Assembly (NCBI RefSeq): GCF_026151205.1
Contig: NC_087073.1
Coordinates: 11,625,578 to 11,689,577, forward strand
Source of the DNA: Bolinopsis microptera
Lineage: Eukaryota > Ctenophora > Tentaculata > Lobata > Bolinopsidae
Direction of reading: 5' to 3'
DNA length: 64,000 bases
Part shown: one piece after another, positions 55,381 to 64,000 of the stretch
Numbering within the stretch: the stretch's first letter is position 1
Layout of the letters: each line of letters opens with the position of its first letter
Notes under the pieces: model-generated
Databases searched by the model: none
Told to the model about the DNA's origin: nothing
What the model saw: only the letters and a program-made list of their open reading frames with translations
Program-made: the position numbers and the translations under genes

Positions 55381-58300
55381 ATGGCATCGGACGAGGAAAT
55401 GTCAGGAGCGTTGGCGTGGCTGAACAAGTTCTGTGCAGATAACACAGATAAGTACGAGAAGGAGGAGAACCCACTGCGTATTATAGCCTACTACATTTCT
55501 AATCATGAGATGCAGGGCGCTTGTATGAGCTGGGCAAGTTCTTATCTTCACAAACTGTACGTTCAGGATTTTATGTTGCTTAATTTTCTCACGGTCAGTT
55601 TTAAAATTGAAATGAAATGTGCGTTGAAAGAACCTTGATTTCAATTTGTTATCATGATAAATATTTTCGTATTTATAAACACATATTTGCAGTATTTTAA
55701 ACTAATGAGATTTGCCTACCCATTTCAGGGACTGTCCTCTAAACTTCGCGTTAGTGTTATCTTATCACATAGCTAAAGAAGTAGAACTGCTGGACACAAC
55801 ACAGAACTTTACTCAACACGACACCGAACAAGGAACACGTGAGTCCAGACATTATTTCAATGTTTTCAATGTTTGCAGACATTTTTGTTTGCGATGTTTT
55901 GTCCTGTTGTTCCACGCTAGTAGTACAGGAACTAACTAGACTACCACATTCCCCTTGGGGTAGATGTTGGTAATAATTACATATTAACTTATTAATATGT
56001 TTCAGCAAGATGTTACATGTTAGTGTTGAAAGTAGTTAAACGTACCTGTTGTTGACAGTTTAAGATATTTGTACTTTCAGAGACGGTGGCAGCCGAGGTA
56101 GCAAGATGTGTTTTCAACAAAGTCCATCAGGTACTTTACAAACTCCTCACACGCACGCACACTACTTAGTACTTCTTGGGGGACTAAATTTAGAATCGAC
56201 ATTTAAATACAGCAGCGTGAGAGTGATATATAAATAGAGCAAATGTCAATAATGGGTACTCTGACTCAAATGTATCTTAACAGCCTCAATACCATCACAG
56301 TTATGAATCGCTGATAATATAATCTCTGTTTATAATAGGCATAGTTAAACTTATGTCATACCTGAGTAGGTGGGTTAGCAGTTTATTAATAATCTGTTAA
56401 ATAATAGTAACATGTCACGTGACCAGTCTCACCTCCCAGGTGTGTTGTAGGTGGCAGTCTGCCCCGGAGCTACCTTACTTTGTGAAGGAGTACATGCTGG
56501 ACGACGGCAAGATATTCTCAGGAGCATGTGCTGATCAGAACAGAAGGAAGAAGATGGAGGACAGATATATCTGTATACCCAACCTCAACAACTTGCTTCA
56601 ACTAGAGGTGAGACCTATATCTGTATACCCAACCTCAACAGTCAACAACTTGCTCCAACTAGAGGTGAAAACTTCTGTTAGATGTTTAGGTCACATGACA
56701 TGCTCCGTCGGTTCAGTGTGCTTTGGTCCAAGCTTTGCCTGGCCCTGCCATGGCTCTCTAGCTTGGGATGTTTTATACTTTGTAGTTATATAATATATAT
56801 ATATTATATGCTTCACACCTACACAACCACACATCCTTTTCACTTAATATTTAATGGGCTGCAGTTATTTCTCGTTAATAATTAGGCCTGATGTACATCC
56901 GATATTTAATTGGTATCTCACTATTTCAGTACATCTGCTTGTTAAGTTAATATTGTTATGTAAGTATGTGTAATGTGCTTTTGTAAGTTATTCATTATTA
57001 AATAGTGAGTGCGTTACAGCATGAAATATAGCGAAAGTGTAGAATATATTATATACATAGTTTAGATGGTTTTCTAGACTGTCCATAAATGGTTGACTTC
57101 TACCATTACCAAATTGTCATAGTCCTGCCACAATTTCTCTGCCATAACGCCAATGTCATTTCAGACATTACTAATGTCGCAACTCGCCTTGTAGTTTGGA
57201 AGTTCCTGCAAATTTCAAATTTGCCATCAAATTACGACATGTATGTAGGAGAATTGCAACTGCAAGCTGTAGTCTTAGTAGTCGAGATACTCAACTCAGA
57301 AACCATTTTATGACTTCTGAAGGGTGATATTACAATGGGCATTGTGCTTGTCAAATATATATTGTCTAGTCGGAGTCAGGTGCCACACTTCCGTATTAGG
57401 AATGATTAGAGGACGCATCAAAACTCACCTCGTATCACGTCTCTCACTAGTGAGAACATTCTCGCTGCTCTTACCACTGCATTGACAGTCCACTCAATTA
57501 TAATTACATATACAACATAATATCATTATATTAACATGTAATAGGCTTAACCACTAACTAACACAAACCACAAAGGCGGGCTAGTTTGTTGACAGAGTGT
57601 ATACGGTCAAACTACAGGACGTGTTGTACTGTGGTGTAAATGTTGAGTTTATTTACTTAGTTTATTTAGTTGATTAACTAAATTCAATACTCGCTTAGTT
57701 ACATGTTGTACAACGAGTTGTATTATTATAATACACGATCGTTCAATAATGAAACACCAAGCTGTTACATAGGCTAATGAGCATGCATTTACACGTGGTG
57801 TTTTAAACTGAGTTTTACTGAAACTCTTGTAATTCTGTAACATGCTCGCGCTCTATTCAATGCAACTCAGAAGTAACAGCACCGTAAAAATGGACGCTGT
57901 AAATTGGCGCAATTTTATAGTTAGTCCACCATGTAGCAAGATATCAGTTAAGATTTTGACGAAATTTTACCAATCTAATCAACGAAGGTTATTTTTGCTA
58001 GTCACGTGCAAAATTGTCCCGCACTAGATTGACGAAATAACCCCCTCGTCCCATCCCTCACCCTAGCTTCAATTCAGTGATTAAACGTAACCTAAATCTG
58101 CTCCAGGGTAAACGAGTGTCGTACCACGCGGTGTATGACGGACACGGAGGTATTGACGCGGTGGCGTACACTATACAGCACTTACATCTCAACATAGCTA
58201 AGAGCCCAAACTTCGTGAACGACCCTGCTAAAGCTATTGAAGAGGGGTTCATCTTAACAGACAAGAACTTTGTTCAGAAAGCCAACAGAGAGGTATTAGG

Positions 58301-61300
58301 ATTGTATATTCTTTATCTGTTAAATGCTTTAAACTACGAGTCACAGATCTAGAAGGAGCTTCACTTCACTCTTTAATCTGGAAAGTCTCAAGACCTGCAA
58401 GATCGTCTTAATCAAATGTTTAGACTGATTCATCTGGAATGAGTACCTATTACATTGATTATTGAATCAAAATTTAGTGGTTATTCTTAAACCTCCCTAA
58501 GTCCGGACAAATTTTGACAAATTCTTTCGTCATAAAACTTTAAAAGCATACCGATAGCATGACGAGACTCTCGGGAGTTTTATTATTTCTGTTCCTCGGC
58601 TAATACAAATATTTTGTTGACGATGTCAAAAGATATGAATAATTATTCACCGGTATTAACGAACATAGCTGTGAATAGTCATGTACAGTGCATCGTCTCC
58701 CTAACCGAACAATATGCAGTTCTTATATAATAACGGCTCACATAATATCCCTTATCAATTGTTAGATCAGCGGTTCATATCAATATACTGACAATGATGT
58801 GTAATAGCTTATAACTTAGTCACTTTATTAACTAATTACACTAATAACTTAATTAACTAACTGCGTTTTAATTGCCCAATTAACTAATGGTCCCCGCAGA
58901 ACCTCCGAAGCGGAACCACCTCTGTTGTAATCATGATAACCTCGACACACCTTCACGTGGGATGGGTCGGGGACTCTCAAGCGATTCTGGCAAGGAATCA
59001 GACTCACATCGACATCATGACCCCTCATAAACCTGAAAGAGAGGCGAGTTGAAGTGTTTTATCTTACATTCCAGAGCGATAAAAACCAATCAAATTGGCC
59101 ATCAAATCGGTACTAATTAATGAAGCACACTGATGTTTAAGATAGACCAACATGTGCCGGAGCGGGGCCACACTCTAACAACCATAAACACTATTCATAC
59201 TGTGCCTCTGTGAACATTTCTAACATTTCAATATCAGGATATCACCCAGATTATAATAACCACCCATATCCACAAATATGTTTGCAAATGACCCTGTCAA
59301 GCTTGTTTCTGATATCATTGCTCAAATAATTGATATTTCTTCAGTATCTCAGTAACTTTGCAATGGAGCCATTAATAATTTAACGACAAAAGAATAGCCT
59401 CCCCTGGTTCAGTGGCTGTTTATAATCATTGATCGGTAGAGATCATGAATGATTCGGAGAAAACCGCTCCCAGTCTCCGGAAATCCCGGGCGATTGCTGC
59501 ACAGCTGCAAAAACAGCTAATGATTTAATTAATCCTCACAATACTTAATACGTTACTGCGAATGACGTGTCTCGTATAATATCTAGCACAACTTATAATT
59601 ACTATGCTATTGTGCGTTATATAATAACAAAGGTGAAGCTTACTAATTCAGTACAGGACTCACCATCATGTGACACCATGTAATGACATATTATCATTTC
59701 TCATGATAATCTACTAACGATAACAGGAGAAGCTCCTCGACGTCACACCACCACTCAACTTCACATGTCTGCAATAATCATTGTACATTAAATTATCATC
59801 AGCGGTTATAATTTATCAGGTCATTAGAATAGTATAGTGTGACCCTGTCATCTGACAATATAAACTGTGTTATCATACCCCATGAGATCTGCTATTGCTA
59901 GTTAGATAGAGATAGAGTGCTCTCTAGTGAGCCGTTGTCAAGGGAGCGGCGCACAAGGGAGCTTCTTAGTTGATCCTGACAACCCTGATTAGATTTTAAC
60001 CACCTAGTCAGCGGTCACGTGATGTCATCCCCTGACTCGTCTGTCTCACTTGATAGATCTGCCAAAAATCTGTGTGGAGAAACTTACTGTGACTCGTTCT
60101 CTCTGTTAAGTTATTTAAGTATTCCCCCGGTTGCGGAAAACCTATCTAAACATAACGCTAGCTTAAAGTGCCCGGATTCTTCATATCTAATTATATTTTT
60201 CTTAAGTATTTACAGTACACACAGTACACACATAAAGTACCCAATAGCTCATTAGATATTAGCTGTACCCACATATTTGTCTGAGTGGCCTGGAACTTGT
60301 CCAAGTGTGGGCACTTAGCGCATGCTGTGTTATTTGATCCGTGTTGTTATGGTTGGATTACCTTATTACATGGCTCCAGTTATAGGAATATTAGGTTATA
60401 TTGGCTCGTTATCAGGACGTCAGAGGAATGTTCCCTCATTTTGGGTTTCGTGAACTTGTAACTCATAGTGGGCTAGGATACCATTGGAATGCAAAGGCTG
60501 CACTTTTAAACTGGGTACATTCCTTTGTAGACATTTGCCTACTGACTATGGAATAAAGCTGATGTTCAGAGAAAAAAGCTCGGTACAGTGTACTTTATTA
60601 GCCGGGAACATTGGAATGCGAAGTTTGAGTACATTTTTCCTTGCAGTGTAAGGTGTGCACCAATTTGACGTAAAAACGTTGCCAGTTTGTTGAACTTGTC
60701 GGTATTCCGTCAAAACATCTCAAACGGGCGTTGCAAATCCACTGTTTGACGGTAGTTGATAGCAGCAAACCGTGTTAACAACAAATCAATGGTTATTTAC
60801 ATTTCAGATTAAAATGCTAGTGGTTAACCACGATACACTAATGGCAAGTAAAGATAAGTTAGTAAAGAGTAACGCAGGTTAGTAACGCTAAACTTTTCAG
60901 GATGAGAAGAAGCGTATAGAAGACCTAGGCGGGTGCGTAGTATGGTTTGGTGCGTGGCGCGTAAATGGTACTCTGTCCGTGTCCCGTGCCATTGGTGATG
61001 CATCCCACAAGCCCTACGTGAGGTGTGCTCTTAATGTGTTTTACAACCACATTCCATTTAACTGTTCGAAATCTTGGAGTTTTTACTTTTTAGCCCTGCA
61101 TTCATTGTTGTACAAAGCATTTTGTGTGAACTAAATTGTAACCTTTGAGTTTCTGAAATTCTGACTTCAATATTTGGTGGTAGTGGAGACCCAGATATAA
61201 AGTCGCTACTTTTGGATGGAACTGAAGACTTTGTTGTGATCGCATGTGATGGACTGTGGGATGTCATTCCACCTTGGGAGGTAATTATTATTTTACTTGC

Positions 61301-62876
61301 ATTTTTCGTTTGTTAACCTCATGGGGTATGTAACTGGTGAGACTATGCCCGACGAGTAATAACAGCGTCAGCCTATTGGTCACAACATTCCATTCAACCG
61401 TCTTCAATGCCGTGCTAGACTGTGCGCGCGCGCTCGAATCGTTACACATTGTAGTTGTAACGCGCGATGTTCTTTTGCGTGATGACGTTCGCGCAAAACA
61501 CGTACGTTCTCACGTTTTTAGTTCTGCTTATGCACGCTGCCAGCTATTTCCGTTTTTGGTTTTACTAAGTTTACTGAAATTGAGCAACTATCATTACTGC
61601 ACGTATTAAATCTTTTAAAACCAGTCGGTTTCAAAGAACATCTAGATAGGATTAGGATGATTATCAAATATTATAAGAAGCCCGCGAATCTGTAATGTTA
61701 TTGTCAGTTTACCTATGTATAGCGCTTACATGTTACAGTTACATATATTTACTGGGCGGCGCTCAGCCTGTCATTCTGCCGAATCTTTATTTATATGAAC
61801 ATAATAGCCTGGGGTCCCCAGGTAAACATATATCACTGATCGAGTTTTACGATGTGCCATGTATAGAGTATAATTGCGGAACCAACCTGTTACAGGTAAG
61901 GCATTATATTTCAAATGTAACTTTTTCGTTTTTCTCAGGCTGTGGAATTAGTGGTGGACTATGTCAAAGATTTCGGCGTTGACGCTGACGCAACTGCCAA
62001 ACATTTGGTTACTCAAGCTGTAGATCGGGGGTCTCAGGACAATATTACCATCATAATTGTCTTCTTCGAGGACGGTCCACTGGTGACCAGCTGTAAGTCC
62101 GGAATCATGCGGAAATTAAGGAGATGTGTCGCAACTTGCAAAGCTCGGGTAGCACTAGCTCGGCATAGATCTAACAAGTAGATTCTGTTTTTTGTTTTGT
62201 TTTTCTGTGCGATAATACTAACAATATGACCGACTGTTTATGGATGCCGACTACAGGTAGGCCTCCCAAAGAAGAGGAGTCAGTGATTTTCCCGATCCCG
62301 ATTGCTGTGACTCCAGAAGCTCAGGCCATATTAGAACGACTGGACCGGAGCGTGAGGGGCGCCCAGGAGAGCCCTGAGCCAGCGGTAGAGCCGTCCACTG
62401 ACCAGGTAACCAGTGAGTGTGAAGTCCGGTCACGAGATATCAGATCATTGTGATATCTCTCGTCACGTGACAAAGCAAGTGCAAGTAAGATTTATACGCT
62501 GACCTGTGAACAGTGTCGATTGTGTGAATGATCAGATCCGCCCAGTATTCCATCAGCCGATTCCTGATTGTATGATCCCCGAGATTCAATGTAGCATATC
62601 GTGAAATCTTCATTACGATAATGTTTAAATGAGATTGGTGCAGTTAAACATGAGATTTCTGTCAGAGTTATGTTGAGATGGTTGTCTGATTGTTTCGTTT
62701 ACCACCAGGAAGTTCCTATTTCGGAAAATCGAGCAACAACCAACGGGTCCAGACCCCCGACACCAAGATCTGAGCGGACCACCCCGAGGGGTGAAACCCC
62801 CCATAAACAACAAGACTGTATGAGTAGGGGGGTCACACCTCACGGACTGGTCACAGACACCGCGGAAGTCAAGTGA
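55381..62876 (+). CDS. PPM1F-like: PP2C-family Ser/Thr phosphatase, PPM1E/PPM1F (POPX)-like
   Basis: Metal-dependent phosphatase; family members dephosphorylate PAK and CaM kinases. Exons: 55381-55556, 55729-55838, 56081-56130, 56458-56607, 58107-58292, 58900-59043, 60901-61022, 61184-61280, 61939-62092, 62257-62405, 62709-62876; phases close, 501 aa. Residues 1-112 form an N-terminal helical region. The catalytic domain (about 113-395) carries KMEDR (about 145), the metal-binding DGHGG (173-177), [41 protein letters not shown] with AIGD, CDGLWD (about 334-339) and DNIT (379). The metal-binding aspartates I can align are present. The C-terminus is Pro/Thr-rich and disordered, with RGETPHK/RGVTPHG. 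The intron after 59043 begins gcgagt (GC-AG). The start ATG follows an AT-rich leader. Confidence 0.9.
56558..56667 (+). repeat. tandem duplication of an exon 3' end and its splice donor
   Basis: The last ~50 bases of exon 56458-56607 (tatatctgtatacccaacct...actagaggtga) are repeated just downstream with a small insertion, ending in a second donor (GAG|gtgaaa at about 56664). Both donors are phase 0 and the sequence between them is open, so alternative donor use would add 19 residues. Confidence 0.8.
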
Positions 62877-63694
62877 AACTTGTCAGATTGTACCAGGTTA
62901 ATATTACATATCAGTTAAAAACGCTGCATGGTTACGGGAATGAATTTTATGTATATTTTGGCAAATTCCCGCCCATCTGCAACCATCAATCATTTGTCCA
63001 TGTTGCCATTGTTATTGATGACGGTTTTGATATCGGAGTAAAGTTTATCTTAATTTTTTATGAAGAATTTTGAAGGATTTAAGGTTTAAGGTTTGTTGAA
63101 ATAACCCCAGCCCACCTCATTTTGGGCTGAATTTCATATTACATATTACATATTACAGTATTTTGTGCCTCCAAATTTATTTCTGTGCGAGTATAGCTTT
63201 AATGTTATAAGACAATCTCACAAGTTTGAGAACGCTCTTGATATCTTAAAATCCGATGAATCAATAAATTTATTCTTTAAATCAATTCATTTGCTAACAA
63301 ATGTTTCAAAGATATCCAATATTAACTTTTCACCATCATCATTGAGATGGTTGTTTCCTACTATTAATGTTTGAACCATTTGAAATGGTGCACTTGTTTT
63401 GCTACTTTTTGAATTCTCTTTAACTATTAATTACAATGGTCTGTCTGCCCATGTTTTGTATTATAATCCGTTGAATTGTGTTGTGTTCAGAGTTTAGACC
63501 CATGTACAGTCAATCTTGCTTTAAAACTTCTTGGTGTAAGATCCTTATAATTATAGAAAGAAATGAATTCAGCCGTAATAGGTTTCGTAAAATGTGTAGT
63601 TTATATTTACTAACATTAAAACGTACTATAAAATCAATATCAAAGTCTTCTTATCCTGTAACAGGACTGCAAGCAAAAACTAACTACAAACCAA
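62877..63694. other. 3' flank between convergent PP2C and SLC7 genes
   Basis: AT-rich with no supported exon. An AATAAA on the plus strand at about 63263 could end the phosphatase transcript. A short triplet of ttacatatta-like units is at about 63140-63160. Confidence 0.5.
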
Positions 63695-64000
63695 TTATTC
63701 ACAATCCAAAGTGGTAGCCAGAAATCTAGTCAATGTTTTTGAAGCCTTATGAAAACAGTCTAATTTGAATACATTCCTGACGAACAAGAAGTAAACAGGA
63801 ACTCCAGTCATCAGCACCATCACCCACATCAGAGATATCTTCCAGGTTGCTTGAGAGGTGAAGGGGGTAACGAAGGCAAAGATACCGAACAAGATGAAGA
63901 AAGCAGGGAAAACTAGCGGCACCCTGTAGGGTCGCTCCAGGTCAGGGGCTCGTATCCTCATCACAAACACTCCGACACAGCACATAACGTAGAAGGGAAA
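63695..64000 (-). CDS. SLC7 (LAT-type) amino-acid transporter, C-terminal part (partial)
   Basis: Open from the window edge to a stop at 63695 (102 codons). The sequence has APDLERPYRVPLVFPAFFIL, then hydrophobic stretches FGIFAFV, ISLMWVMVLMTGVPVYFLFV, and a short cytosolic end. LERPYRVP followed by two terminal TM helices and GVPVYF is the typical C-terminus of glycoprotein-associated L-type/y+L-type light chains. The N-terminal part lies beyond base 64000; no further exon is visible. Confidence 0.8.
   Translation of the reverse strand, partial: FPFYVMCCVGVFVMRIRAPDLERPYRVPLVFPAFFILFGIFAFVTPFTSQATWKISLMWVMVLMTGVPVYFLFVRNVFKLDCFHKASKTLTRFLATTLDCE

Noticed and set aside
62226..62256. ATG at 62226 as a start of a separate small gene
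   Set aside because: The T|gtaagt donor at 62092 joins in phase to 62257, making the following sequence the Pro-rich C-terminal part of the phosphatase.

Overview
This is eukaryotic, specifically animal, DNA. The genes are broken into many short exons with GT-AG introns. The protein families are metazoan: a PACT-domain centrosomal coiled-coil protein, LamG/sushi/Ig membrane receptors, a POPX-type PP2C phosphatase and an SLC7 amino-acid transporter. Most introns are 70-600 bases, with a few of 1-4 kb carrying foldback transposons. The DNA is AT-rich. These traits fit a compact non-vertebrate genome, perhaps an early-branching animal such as a cnidarian or ctenophore; I cannot fix the phylum from sequence alone.

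Layout. (1) 680-34755, plus strand: a pericentrin/AKAP9-like gene. I built a 39-exon model by hand in which every junction keeps frame (about 2465 aa). It has a disordered S/P/T-rich N-terminus, a long coiled-coil rod and a C-terminal PACT domain. Its large introns hold minisatellites and at least four long inverted-repeat elements. (2) 34756-36648: repeat-rich intergenic DNA. (3) 36649-44490 and 44913-54831, both minus strand: two tandem paralogous receptor genes. Each has a LamG-like domain in four exons, one sushi/CCP domain, several Ig-like domains each split over two exons, one transmembrane helix and a cytoplasmic tail with many tyrosine motifs. The upstream gene has a clear signal-peptide exon and a very long Ser/Thr-rich tail (about 1000 aa). 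(4) 54832-55380: a short divergent promoter region. (5) 55381-62876, plus strand: a PPM1E/PPM1F-like (POPX) phosphatase of about 501 aa in 11 exons, including one GC-AG intron. (6) 63695-64000, minus strand: the 3' end of an SLC7/LAT-type transporter that runs off the window.

The genes do not form an operon-like pathway. The centrosomal gene and the phosphatase are housekeeping-type neighbours of a small receptor cluster. That cluster is the most unusual content. Its ectodomain plan (LamG + sushi + repeated Ig) joined to tails rich in YxNL and YxxI motifs looks like a cell-surface recognition or immune-type receptor pair. I did not recognise it as any named family.
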